From Streptomyces sp. AM 2-1-1 (GTDB taxonomy: Bacteria > Actinomycetota > Actinomycetes > Streptomycetales > Streptomycetaceae), in the NCBI RefSeq assembly GCF_029167645.1, contig NZ_CP119147.1, positions 4,978,501-5,042,500 of the forward strand: DNA of 64,000 bases. The letters are read 5' to 3'. The position numbers and the translations under genes were made by a program. The notes beneath the pieces were generated by a model. It saw nothing but the letters and a program-made list of their open reading frames with translations, had not been told where the DNA came from and ran no database searches. This document shows, piece by piece, positions 10,110 through 18,807 of this stretch. Numbering within the stretch: position 1 is the stretch's first letter; every line of letters begins with the position of its first letter.

Positions 10110-11500
10110 TGCGCGCCGACCGGCTCGCCGACGAGATCCCCGGACTCGACGAGGTGCTGACCGCCGTCGACGCTTTCGACCGGGCCCTGGAGACGGGTCT
10201 GCTCCGGCCGCGGGCCGCGGAGGCCTCGGCGCTCGCGGAGTTCGCCGCCGCGCTCACCGGCAGCCCGCTCGCCGCCCGGGTCGCCGAGGCGGCCGGCAGA
10301 GCGGCCTCCGGGGCGGCCGGCGAGGAGCACTTCACCGCTCTCGCCGCCGGCCGGGCCGCGTTGCTCGGCTCCGCGCACGACGCCCTGATGGCCCGCGTGG
10401 AGGAGGCGACCGGCCGCACCTCCGTCGCGGTGGACACGCCCGGTGCCGGGCCCGGGGAGCCGGTGAACCTGATGGTCGCCGCCCGCTCCTGGCTGTCCGA
10501 CCTGGCGCGCTGCGGCTGGCGGGGCATCGACCACGACGTGGTCTCCGGGGCCGCGCGGATCGTCTCCGCGATGCTCGCCGACCCGGAACTGCGCCGGCTC
10601 GCCGCCCTCCTGGACGGTTTCGCCGCCGAACTCGCCGCGTCCTGCCCGGGCGCCGCTCTGGAGCACGTCCCGGTGCGGCGCTGGGCCGACCTCTGGGCGC
10701 GGGCGATGCTCCTCACCCTGCCCGGCGCCACCGTCTCCCCGGTGACCGCCCCGGCCACCGGCCGGCTGCTGCCGCTCGGCGTGGACCTGCAGGAGCACGC
10801 GACCGCCGTACAGGCGCAGGTGCACGCGGTGTTCGAGCCCGAGAACGGCTCCCCGCAGTTCCTGGTGCGGGCCTCCGTGTCGGCCCCCAAGCCGGACTCC
10901 GTCGTCGGCGCCGGCCTCTGGCAGCTGCTCCGCCCGCACCTCTCGCTGCTGGCGGCGGTGGGTGAAGGCCGCGCGATGGAGGTGAGGGGCATGCCCCTCA
11001 CCCCGGAGGGCGACCTGATCTGGAGCGACGACCACGCCCGCCCGGGCGAACCCGCCGACGCCTTCGCCACCGCCCGGGTCGCCCTGCCCACCGCGACCGG
11101 CCGGGCCACCGCCCCGCTCGACCGCCATCCCGCGGCCGTCGCCGTCCCCGTCTTCGTCGACGGATACGCGGCCGCGGCCGACGAGGACGGGACCGTGGTC
11201 CTCTCCCTCGCCGGACACACCCTGGCCGTGGACACGGACCGCGTTCCGGCCGCCGGACCGCTGACCCCCGAGGGCGTCCTCGCCTCCGGAGCCTGCATAG
11301 GGCTGCTCCGCTGGGACGCCGGGGCGTTCCGGCTCCAGCCGCTCGCCGTCGAGACCACCGTGCGGAAGAAGGCGGTGGCGGTGCACGCCGGGGCGTGGGC
11401 CGGAGGCACGAGCGACAAGGCCGGGATCCGGGCCGAGAAGGCCGCCACCGACGCGGCGGCCGTACTGCGCGAACGCGCCGGAAGGCTGCTGCGGAAATGA
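10109..11500 (+). CDS. Uncharacterised protein of the MoxR/vWA cluster
   Basis: A 463-residue soluble protein I do not recognise. It is rich in Ala and Leu, has no signal peptide or membrane segment, and looks largely helical in its first half (repeated LAALL, AAELAAS stretches), with a more beta-like second half. The start ATG shares a base with the preceding stop, and its own TGA overlaps the vWA start (ATGA). Its place between SWIM and vWA partners suggests a subunit or substrate adaptor of the complex; that is inference only. Confidence 0.7.
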   Translation: MRADRLADEIPGLDEVLTAVDAFDRALETGLLRPRAAEASALAEFAAALTGSPLAARVAEAAGRAASGAAGEEHFTALAAGRAALLGSAHDALMARVEEATGRTSVAVDTPGAGPGEPVNLMVAARSWLSDLARCGWRGIDHDVVSGAARIVSAMLADPELRRLAALLDGFAAELAASCPGAALEHVPVRRWADLWARAMLLTLPGATVSPVTAPATGRLLPLGVDLQEHATAVQAQVHAVFEPENGSPQFLVRASVSAPKPDSVVGAGLWQLLRPHLSLLAAVGEGRAMEVRGMPLTPEGDLIWSDDHARPGEPADAFATARVALPTATGRATAPLDRHPAAVAVPVFVDGYAAAADEDGTVVLSLAGHTLAVDTDRVPAAGPLTPEGVLASGACIGLLRWDAGAFRLQPLAVETTVRKKAVAVHAGAWAGGTSDKAGIRAEKAATDAAAVLRERAGRLLRK

Positions 11501-13101
11501 CCGGACGACCGGACGACCTCGAAGAGCGCGCGATCCCGGGGCGCGCCCCCACCGGAACCGCGGACCCCACCGCCGGGCCCGGGGCCCCCACCGGAAACCC
11601 GTACCACACCGCCGGGCCCGGGGCCCTCACCGGAAACCCGTACCCCGCGGTCGGGTCCGGGGCCCCCGCCGCACCCCCGCACCCCACCCCGGATCCCGCC
11701 GCGGACTCCCAGGACAACCGCCGGCAGGCCCTCTACTGGCGACTCCTCGCCCAGCTCTTCGACCCCGAGGAGCAGGCGTCGCTGGAATCGGCGAGCCTCG
11801 CCGTGGTCGAGGACATCGGCCTGCCGGCCGGGCTGCTGGACCGGCGGACCGCGGTCGACTCCCTCGTGCAGCGCCACCCGCACCTGGCCGCCGAGTTCGA
11901 CGGACTGCTCACCGGCGACCCCGGCGCCGGCGCCGGCGGGGAGAGCGCGGGGGAGACGGAGGCGCGCGACCGGGAGGCCGAGGTGCGCCGCGCCGCCCTC
12001 GTGTCGAAGGTGCTGCTCAACGTCTTCGCCACGGGCACCGGCCCGGTCACCGCCGGGCAGCTGTCGCGCTGGCAGTCCGACGCGGGGTGGCTGGAGCGGG
12101 CGCTCGGCTGCGAGCCCGGCGCGCTGCGCGGCGGCCGCCGGAGCGGCGGCGCCGGGGTGAGCCCCACCGGATCGGGCGGCGGTACGACCCCCGACCTCGG
12201 CCGGCTGATCCCGGCGATCGGGCCCGAACTCGGCGCCCTCGAAGCCGATCTCGTCAGCCGGATGCGGCTGCGCGAGGTGCTCGCCGACCCGGCGCTCGCC
12301 GCGCGCCTCACCCCGAGCATGTCGCTGATCGAACAGTTGCTCCGCGACAAGAACAACCTGGACGGCGTCGCCCTGGCCAACGCCAAGGCGCTGATCCGGC
12401 GGTTCGTCGACGAGGTCGCCGAGGTGCTGCGCACCCAGGTGGAGAAGGCCACCGTCGGCCCCCTGGACCGCTCGGTGCCGCCCAAGCGGGTCTACCGCAA
12501 CCTCGACATCGACCGCACGATCTGGAAGAACCTCACCAACTGGAGCCCCGAGGAGGAGCGGCTCTACGTCGACCGCCTCTACTACCGCCACACCGCGCGC
12601 AAGACGACGCCGCAGCGGCTGATCGTGGTGGTGGACCAGTCCGGATCGATGGTCGACTCGATGGTCAACTGCACCATCCTCGCCTCGATCTTCGCCGGTC
12701 TGCCCAAGGTCGACGTCCACCTCGTCGCGTACGACACCAAGGCCCTCGACCTCACGCCGTGGGTGCACGACCCCTTCGAGACCCTGCTCCGCACCCGGCT
12801 CGGCGGCGGCACCGACGGCACGGTCGCCATGGCGCTGGCCCGGCCGAAGATCGCGGAGCCGCGCAACACCGTCGTCGTGTGGATCTCCGACTTCTACGAG
12901 TGGCAGCACGAGCCGCTCTTCGCGAGCATGGCCGACCTCCACCGCTCGGGCGTCAAGTTCATCCCGGTCGGCTCGGTGACCAGTGCGGGACGCGGCAGCG
13001 TCAACCCGTGGTTCCGCGAGCGCTTCAAGGACCTGGGGACACCGGTCCTCTCCGGCCACATCCGCAAGCTCGTCCACGAGCTGAAGACCTTCCTCACCTG
13101 A
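11497..13101 (+). CDS. vWA-domain protein partnered with the MoxR ATPase
   Basis: A 534-residue cytoplasmic protein. The C-terminal third is a von Willebrand A domain with an intact metal-ion site: Asp380-x-Ser382-x-Ser384 (VVVDQSGSM), GGGTDG, and ISD. The upstream part (TIWKNLTNWSPEEERLYVDRL) is the helical region seen in CoxE/YehP-like vWA proteins that pair with MoxR ATPases. The first 70 residues are low-complexity, built on a 13-residue repeat (GPGAPTGNPY). ATG 11497 overlaps the previous stop. MoxR-vWA pairs usually work as chaperone-like remodelling machines that mature or insert cofactors, or act in stress responses. Confidence 0.9.
   Translation: MTGRPDDLEERAIPGRAPTGTADPTAGPGAPTGNPYHTAGPGALTGNPYPAVGSGAPAAPPHPTPDPAADSQDNRRQALYWRLLAQLFDPEEQASLESASLAVVEDIGLPAGLLDRRTAVDSLVQRHPHLAAEFDGLLTGDPGAGAGGESAGETEARDREAEVRRAALVSKVLLNVFATGTGPVTAGQLSRWQSDAGWLERALGCEPGALRGGRRSGGAGVSPTGSGGGTTPDLGRLIPAIGPELGALEADLVSRMRLREVLADPALAARLTPSMSLIEQLLRDKNNLDGVALANAKALIRRFVDEVAEVLRTQVEKATVGPLDRSVPPKRVYRNLDIDRTIWKNLTNWSPEEERLYVDRLYYRHTARKTTPQRLIVVVDQSGSMVDSMVNCTILASIFAGLPKVDVHLVAYDTKALDLTPWVHDPFETLLRTRLGGGTDGTVAMALARPKIAEPRNTVVVWISDFYEWQHEPLFASMADLHRSGVKFIPVGSVTSAGRGSVNPWFRERFKDLGTPVLSGHIRKLVHELKTFLT
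11569..11660 (+). repeat. 39-bp in-frame tandem repeat inside the vWA gene
   Basis: Two near-identical 39-bp units begin at 11569 and 11608, followed by a decayed third. They encode a 13-residue Pro/Gly-rich repeat near the N-terminus. The period is a multiple of three, so copy number can vary without breaking the frame. Confidence 0.75.
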
Positions 13102-13145
13102 GCACGCCCCCGCCCAGCACCCTCCCACCCGAGAAAGGCCCTGAC

Positions 13146-14270
13146 ATGTCCGACCTGCTGCGCGCCCCCGCCGAGATCAAGTACGCCGAGGAACTCGACT
13201 GGCTGGAGTCGGTCGACGACGGCCCCAAGCCGTTCTCCTGGCGCCTGTCGCCGAAGATGGTCCGCCTCTTCATCCTCGGCTCGGAGCGCGCGGACGGCCT
13301 CGACCGCGAGATCGGCCAGAAGTGGTTCGGCGACCGCACCTTTGTGGAGCGGTCCATCGTCACCCTCGCCTCCGACCGCGGCCTGCTGCTGATCGGCGAC
13401 CCGGGCACCGGCAAGAGCTGGCTGGCCGAGCTGCTCTCCGCCGCCATCAGCCGCAACTCCACCCTGGTGGTGCAGGGCACCGCCGGCACCACCGAGGACC
13501 ACATCAAGTACTCCTGGAACGTCTCCATGGTGATCGCCAAGGGCCAGTCCCGGGAGTCGATGATCCCCTCGCCGATCATGACCGCGATGGAGACCGGCAC
13601 CATCGGCCGCTTCGAGGAGCTGACCCGCTCCACCAGCGACGTCCAGGACGCGCTGATCTCGATCCTCTCGGAGAAGTACGTCTCCGTCCCCGAGCTGGGC
13701 AGCGGGGAGGGCGACGACAACATCGTCTTCGCCCGGCCGGGCTTCTCCGTCATCGCCACGGCCAACAGCCGCGACCGGGGCGTCAACGACCTCTCCTCCG
13801 CGCTCAAGCGCCGCTTCAACTTCGTCCGCATCCCGGTGGTGACGAACAAGAAGAGCGAGGCGGAGATCGTCCGCTTCCGCACCGAGGAGCTGCTGCGCCG
13901 CCACCACATCGAACTGGACGTCCCGCCCACCCTGCTGGACGTACTCCTGCAGAGCTTCGCCGACCTGCGCGCCTCGGCCGCCGCGGCGGGCAGCGACGAC
14001 GAGAAGCTGGAGTCCGCGCTCTCCAGCGCCGAGCAGATCGGGGTGCTGGAGGACGCGATCCTGCACAGCAACTTCTTCGGGGAGCGGGAGCTCACCGCCC
14101 GTACCCTCGCCTCCTCGCTCGTCGGTTCGCTGGTGCGGCGGGAACCCGAGGACCTGGCCATCCTCAACAAGTACCTGCACGGAGTGGTGGAACCCCGCGG
14201 CAAGGAGGAGGGCGGCGCCTGGCCCGAGTTCCTGGAGGGCGGCCGGGACGCGATCGCCACCCTGTCGTGA
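13146..14270 (+). CDS. MoxR-family AAA+ ATPase
   Basis: A 374-residue AAA+ ATPase. Walker A is GDPGTGKS (residues 84-91). The Walker B region reads GRFEELTRS (Glu157/Glu158), sensor 1 is in ATANSRD (Asn207), and the lid carries a sensor-2-like arginine near GERELTART. No membrane segment. MoxR ATPases form hexamers that remodel protein partners delivered by a vWA protein, and the vWA gene ends 44 bases upstream. ATG 13146 has a GAAAGG ribosome-binding site. Its stop overlaps a GTG of the next gene. Confidence 0.93.
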   Translation: MSDLLRAPAEIKYAEELDWLESVDDGPKPFSWRLSPKMVRLFILGSERADGLDREIGQKWFGDRTFVERSIVTLASDRGLLLIGDPGTGKSWLAELLSAAISRNSTLVVQGTAGTTEDHIKYSWNVSMVIAKGQSRESMIPSPIMTAMETGTIGRFEELTRSTSDVQDALISILSEKYVSVPELGSGEGDDNIVFARPGFSVIATANSRDRGVNDLSSALKRRFNFVRIPVVTNKKSEAEIVRFRTEELLRRHHIELDVPPTLLDVLLQSFADLRASAAAAGSDDEKLESALSSAEQIGVLEDAILHSNFFGERELTARTLASSLVGSLVRREPEDLAILNKYLHGVVEPRGKEEGGAWPEFLEGGRDAIATLS

Positions 14271-17179
14271 GCACGGTGCAGTACGGGAGCGGGGTGACCG
14301 GCGTGAACGGAGTGAGGGAGAGGAACAGCGTGCCTCGGACGGCGGCCGGACAAGGCGGGAAGACCGGTTTCGACGCACTGCGGGGGCAGCTGAAGGACGC
14401 GGCGGCGGCCTTCGCGGACGGGCCGGACGCGCTGGAGGGCCTCCTCCTCGGCCTCGTGGACGACGTGGACCGCGCGGTGCGCGAGCCGCTGGAGATCTTC
14501 CCGGTCTGCCACCACTCGCCGGCCTCGGCGACGGCGATGGCGCGACGGCTGCGGGAGAAGCAGCCGAAGGTCGTCTACCTGGAGCTGTGCGAGGACATGG
14601 CACCGCTCCTCACCGAACTGCGCAACTGCCGCCTCCCCGTGGCGCTGCAGGCGTTCGCGAGCGACGCCGAGGGGTTCCCCGCCGCGTGGGCCCCGCTCTC
14701 GGTCGTCGCGCCGATCACCGAGGCGTCGGCCGAGTACCAGGCCATCGCCTACGCCCTGGAGACCCCCGGAGTCGAGCTGGTCCTCGTCGACCGGTCCTCG
14801 GACCACGTCTTCCAGTGGCAGACCCGGGGGGAGGACGCTCGGGACGGGAACGACCGGGGCGAGGACCCCGGCACCCCCTCTCCCGCGGCGGCCGACGAGG
14901 AGGCCGCGCTCCACGGCGACGCGGTCGGCGTGGAGATCGGCGACCTGCGCCCGCGCTTCGCCGAGCTGGAGGAGCACCTGCTGCGCCACGGCCGGGTGCG
15001 TCACTGGTCGGAGTGGTGGCACCAGTACGTCGAACTGCCCCTCGGCGACAGCGACCACGACACCTACCGGCAGGTCATGCTGCTGATCGGCAGCCTGTTC
15101 CGGCGGCTGGCGCCCGACGACGTCCGGCGCACCCGCGTCGACGAGGACCGCGAGCGGTACATGTGGACCCGGATGCGCGAGCACCTGGCCGCGACCGGCA
15201 CCGACCCCGCCGACTGCCTCTACGTCTGCGGCGCGTTCCACGCCGCCAGCCGGGTGGCCGAGTTCGGGGTGGCGGGCGCCGACGGCTTCGAGATCAGCCC
15301 GCCGAGCGGCACCGCCTGGAGCTACGGGCTGATCCCGTCGAGCCACACGGCCATCGAGGCGCAGTTCGGCCTCGCCGCCGGCTCGGTGTCGATCGCCGCG
15401 ACCCAGTGGGCGAAGAACCTCCGGCGCACCCGGGTGAAGCCCTTCCGGCTGGCGGGGCAGGCACAGGCCGGGAAGAGCGCGCGGACGGCGGTGCGGGCGC
15501 CGGCACCCGCCGAGCCGTCCGCCACCGGGGCCGCCGCCCCCGACCGGCTCTCCGGCTTCCTGCGGCGCCCGCCCGTGCTGGACGACCTGGACGAGACCGA
15601 ACTCCTGGGCTGGTCCGTGGAGATCGTCCGCGCCGCCCGGCGCAACGGCTACCTCGCCTCCACCGCGGACGCCATCGCGGTCTTCGAGACCTCGATCCTG
15701 CTGGCCGGGATGCGCGACCGCGCCCGCCCCACCCCGTACGACTTCCAGGACGCGGCCGTCACCTGCATCGAGAAGGACGCCGTGCCCGGCCGACGGGACG
15801 TGCGCCGACTCGTCGAGATCATGATGGGCGGCGACCGGAACGGCCGGGTCGGCTACGACGCGCTGCCACCGCTCGCCCGGGACGTCCACGACCGGCTCGC
15901 CCCGCTGGGCCTCGACCTCCAGCAGCGCGGAGTGCGCCGGGCGCTGCTCGACATGGCGTCCCACCCGGAGCTGGAGCGCAGCTCGGACGTCCTGTGGATG
16001 CTGCGGCGGCTGATGCCCGAGGGCACCGCCCGGCCGATCATGGGGGAGCGGCGCCTCGGCGAGCGCTCCCGCCAGGAGTCCTGGGACCTCGCCCTCGGCA
16101 CCCACCAACGCGCCCTCATCGAGCTGGGGTACGAGGGCGTCAGCATCGAACAGGTCCTGGAACAGCGGTTGCGCCGGGCCGCGTACGATCCGCGGGCGAC
16201 GGCCGCGACCGTGCTCGGGGCGGTCGAGGACGCCACGCTCCACCTGCGCGGCGGACGGCTCGCCGCCGAACTCGGCACCCGCGCCCTGGAGGTGCTGACG
16301 ACCGAGCGCGGGATCGACGGAGCCCCCCAGGTGCTGCGCCGGATACGCCGGCTGCTGGCGTACTACCGCACCAGCGAGCCGGTGCTGCCGCCCTGGATCG
16401 AGTCCTTCGTCAAGGCCGGATACGCCCACTACTGCACGCTGCTGCCCACCGCCTTCCATGACGAGGACGCGAGCAGCCGCCAGGTCGCCGCCACGCTGGG
16501 CTTCCTCTTCTCCATGGAAGGGCTGGCGCTCTCGCTCGGCTGCGACCGCACCCAGCTGGAGCTGGCCCTCGCCCAGTCGCACCCCGAGGAGCCGTCCCGG
16601 GTCGCGCTGCTGTGGGCGGCCCGGACGCACCTCGGGCAGCTTTCCCGCGAAGAGCTGCGCGAGCGCTGCGACGGGCTGCTCGGCAACCCCCTGGTGGTGC
16701 CCGCCTATCCGCGCTACCTCAGCGGCTTCCTGCACGCCCTGGAGCCGGTGCCGCACCTCGCCGACTTCGTCGTCGAAGCCGTGTCGAACGCCTTCGCCCG
16801 CCTGCCCGACCGGGTGCTGCTGCCCTGGCTCCCGACGCTCATCACCACCCTGCGGGCCGAGGGTGCCGAACTTGCCCCGCTGCTGATCCGGGAGGCCGGG
16901 CGGATCTTCCCCGGCCGGCTCGACGCGCTGGACACCTTCGTACCGCCGTGGCGCGAGCAGCCCGCCCCGGTGACGACGGTGCGCCGGACCGGTACCGGAG
17001 CGCGTAGGGGCGCCGCACTGCTCGCCGCGCATCCGGCGGCCTGCGACGCGGTGGCCGCGCTGCTGGGCTGCGACGGCGGGTGGGAGACGGCCGGCCCCGC
17101 CCCGGCGGGCGCCGCGCTCCTCGCCCGGCATCCGGAGCCGGCCGAGGCACTGGAGGCGCTCCTGACCCGGCGCGGCTGA
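14267..17179 (+). CDS. DUF5682-like protein, last gene of the MoxR/vWA cluster
   Basis: A large 970-residue protein resembling DUF5682/YehM proteins. The early signature VCHHSPAS (Cys81-His82-His83) is like the family's HHSP motif. CGAFHAAS around His325 recalls the metal-site motif of TraB/Tiki/EreA-like proteins, so the N-terminal half may be a metal-dependent hydrolase; this is inference. The second half is helical repeat-like, rich in leucine and arginine. I placed the start at GTG 14267, which overlaps the MoxR stop. A later GTG at 14331 with a GAGAGG upstream is a real alternative. Families of this type always travel with MoxR and vWA genes. Confidence 0.75.
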   Translation: MSTVQYGSGVTGVNGVRERNSVPRTAAGQGGKTGFDALRGQLKDAAAAFADGPDALEGLLLGLVDDVDRAVREPLEIFPVCHHSPASATAMARRLREKQPKVVYLELCEDMAPLLTELRNCRLPVALQAFASDAEGFPAAWAPLSVVAPITEASAEYQAIAYALETPGVELVLVDRSSDHVFQWQTRGEDARDGNDRGEDPGTPSPAAADEEAALHGDAVGVEIGDLRPRFAELEEHLLRHGRVRHWSEWWHQYVELPLGDSDHDTYRQVMLLIGSLFRRLAPDDVRRTRVDEDRERYMWTRMREHLAATGTDPADCLYVCGAFHAASRVAEFGVAGADGFEISPPSGTAWSYGLIPSSHTAIEAQFGLAAGSVSIAATQWAKNLRRTRVKPFRLAGQAQAGKSARTAVRAPAPAEPSATGAAAPDRLSGFLRRPPVLDDLDETELLGWSVEIVRAARRNGYLASTADAIAVFETSILLAGMRDRARPTPYDFQDAAVTCIEKDAVPGRRDVRRLVEIMMGGDRNGRVGYDALPPLARDVHDRLAPLGLDLQQRGVRRALLDMASHPELERSSDVLWMLRRLMPEGTARPIMGERRLGERSRQESWDLALGTHQRALIELGYEGVSIEQVLEQRLRRAAYDPRATAATVLGAVEDATLHLRGGRLAAELGTRALEVLTTERGIDGAPQVLRRIRRLLAYYRTSEPVLPPWIESFVKAGYAHYCTLLPTAFHDEDASSRQVAATLGFLFSMEGLALSLGCDRTQLELALAQSHPEEPSRVALLWAARTHLGQLSREELRERCDGLLGNPLVVPAYPRYLSGFLHALEPVPHLADFVVEAVSNAFARLPDRVLLPWLPTLITTLRAEGAELAPLLIREAGRIFPGRLDALDTFVPPWREQPAPVTTVRRTGTGARRGAALLAAHPAACDAVAALLGCDGGWETAGPAPAGAALLARHPEPAEALEALLTRRG

Positions 17180-17231
17180 CGGGCGGACCGGAAGGGCGGG
17201 GGAGAGGGGCGGGAGGGGCGTGGCCGGCCGG

Positions 17232-17268
17232 CGCCCGGGAGGCGGGACCGCGAGATCCCGCCCGGGCG
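17232..17268. terminator. Hairpin between convergent genes
   Basis: A 7-bp outer stem (17232-17238 with 17262-17268) continues as a further 6-bp GCGGGA/TCCCGC stem after a small bulge. It lies 52 bases after the DUF5682-like gene and faces the end of the crystallin-type gene. The remainder of 17180-17458 holds no gene. Confidence 0.5.
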
Positions 17269-17458
17269 ACAGGGCCGGGCGGGAGGCGCTCACACGCGGC
17301 CGGACACCGGCCCTCCGGCCGCGCGGTGTCTCCTCGTGTCACCGCGTCCCGCCCGGTGTCCCGCTGACGGGCGCCGGCGTCCCCGCACGGGTGCGCCCCG
17401 CGCCGGTCCGGCGCCGGGCGACGGTCCCGTGCGCGCGGCCGCGGAACACCCCGGCACC

Positions 17459-17830
17459 TCAGAAGATCTGAATGGACGCGATGTTCGGTGGCTGGTTGGG
17501 GTAGGTCACGATGTTCCAGCGGCTGATCCTGACCGTGGCCCCGTTGGCGTCGTTCATCTGGATGTCGTTGTTCCCCGTGGAGATCTTGTCCACCCAGGCG
17601 CCGGATCCGAGTCCCATGGTCCCCGCGTTGGCGGCGCAGAATTCGAAGGGTCCGGAAGGGCCGTAGATCTGCGGACGACTGTAGTGGCCCCATATGTGCA
17701 GCAAGTCGCTGGTGGAGCACGATGTCTGGTTCATGGCATGGGCGGGAGCGGTCGGAGTGGCGACGCTGAAGCCCGCAGCCAGTAACGCTACGGCGAACAG
17801 GCTCCGGGTGGTCTTCCTGAGGGCGGGCAC
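17459..17830 (-). CDS. Small secreted beta/gamma-crystallin-type protein
   Basis: A 123-residue precursor. The signal peptide (basic VPALRKTTR, then LFAVALLAAGFSVA, cut after APAHA) leaves a mature protein of about 90 residues. It contains LLHIWGHYSRP, FCAANAGTMG, WVDKISTGNND and RWNIVTYPNQPP. These match my memory of single-domain crystallin-like proteins of Streptomyces, including the killer-toxin-like SKLP. Such domains bind Ca2+; SKLP was reported toxic to yeast and fungi. Two Cys in the mature part could form a disulphide. GTG 17830 is preferred over an ATG 10 codons upstream because AAGGAG lies 9 bases before it. It sits alone between two multi-gene conflict-type loci. Confidence 0.7.
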   Translation of the reverse strand: MPALRKTTRSLFAVALLAAGFSVATPTAPAHAMNQTSCSTSDLLHIWGHYSRPQIYGPSGPFEFCAANAGTMGLGSGAWVDKISTGNNDIQMNDANGATVRISRWNIVTYPNQPPNIASIQIF

Positions 17831-18286
17831 GATGTTCGTCTCCTTGAGGGTGGGGGCCATGCCGGGTGGGCCGGGGGTGCTTCCGGACGGTGGAGCGGCC
17901 GCCCCGTCGGGCGCGGCGTTCGGCCCTTCCGATACTGCTGCAGCGCTGAGCCGGCCAGGAACGGCACGGGCGGTTTGTTTCCCGTCCGTTACACGGCCCC
18001 CGTGCCCGCGCGTGCCGCACCGCTGTGGGCGGTGGAGCGGTCGCCCTCGCACACCCCCGGCGCGCAGTCCGTCGCCGAGAGCGCCGCGAGGCGGTCGCGG
18101 GTCCCGCCGCCGGGAGCGCGCGACCGAGCCTCCCCTTCCCCTGATCACCGACCGCCCCCGGCGGCCCCCGGATGTCCTGAACAAAGGGGTGTTCCGGACC
18201 AACGCCCGTGACATAGTTGTGTGTTCGGTGACCACCCCCCTTGCGGGGCGAGAGTGGCGGGACCTATGGGGTTCATGGGGGCAGGC
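17831..18286. other. Divergent non-coding region
   Basis: 456 bases separating the crystallin-type gene (minus) from the EACC1-like gene (plus). No credible gene. It must hold the promoters for both transcripts, but no -35/-10 pair stands out well enough to call. Confidence 0.4.
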
Positions 18287-18802
18287 ATGACGGACGAGGC
18301 AGGAAAGGGCGCGCCGGAGGAAGGGAAGGACAAGGTCGAGTTACGGATCAGCCTCAGCGGGACGCACACCAGGCGCGACGACCTGGAGGCCCTGCGTACC
18401 TGGCTGAAGACCGCGCCGGTCCTCGAGGACGCGCTGGAACGCGGCGAACTCACCCTGCAGCGCAAGGACTCGCTCACACAGACCGAGGCGATGAGCGGGG
18501 AGCTGGTCCAGGACATCATCCTCCTCGTCACCGCCGAGGCGGTCCGCCCCGTGTTCGAGAACGCGTGGAGGTCCGTGGGCACCTGGCTGCGCAACCGGCG
18601 CCGGTTCGCCGCCCCCGAGGAGGCGCCCCGGGTCACCCTGGACGGCCCGCCTCAGGGGCCGGGTTCCGGTCTGAGCCGTGACACCGACACCTTCCCCGGC
18701 TCCGTCGGCACGGACACCGGGCGGACTTCCGGCCCGGACGACGGGCCCCCCGCGTCCGACGGTCGCGACCGGACGCGCGGCGACGAGGCCGGGGAGGTCT
18801 AG
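18287..18802 (+). CDS. EACC1-like adaptor protein upstream of a caspase
   Basis: A 171-residue protein whose first 120 residues match the pattern I know from EACC1 (effector-associated constant component 1). The pattern is an LRISLSGT strand, a DLEALRTWLK helix, a stretch ending TEAMSGELVQDIILLV, a predicted amphipathic or membrane-apposed helix, and TWLRNRRR followed by a VTLDG strand. EACC1 proteins sit beside effectors such as caspases or trypsins in actinobacterial conflict systems. The last 55 residues are a disordered Gly/Asp/Thr-rich tail. Five bases separate its TAG from the caspase GTG, so they are one operon. Confidence 0.65.
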   Translation: MTDEAGKGAPEEGKDKVELRISLSGTHTRRDDLEALRTWLKTAPVLEDALERGELTLQRKDSLTQTEAMSGELVQDIILLVTAEAVRPVFENAWRSVGTWLRNRRRFAAPEEAPRVTLDGPPQGPGSGLSRDTDTFPGSVGTDTGRTSGPDDGPPASDGRDRTRGDEAGEV

Positions 18803-18807
18803 CAGTC

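Noticed and set aside
12087..13145. Upstream extension of the MoxR frame across the vWA gene
   Set aside because: It would overlap an intact vWA domain in another frame; ATG 13146 has a ribosome-binding site and the family's N-terminus.
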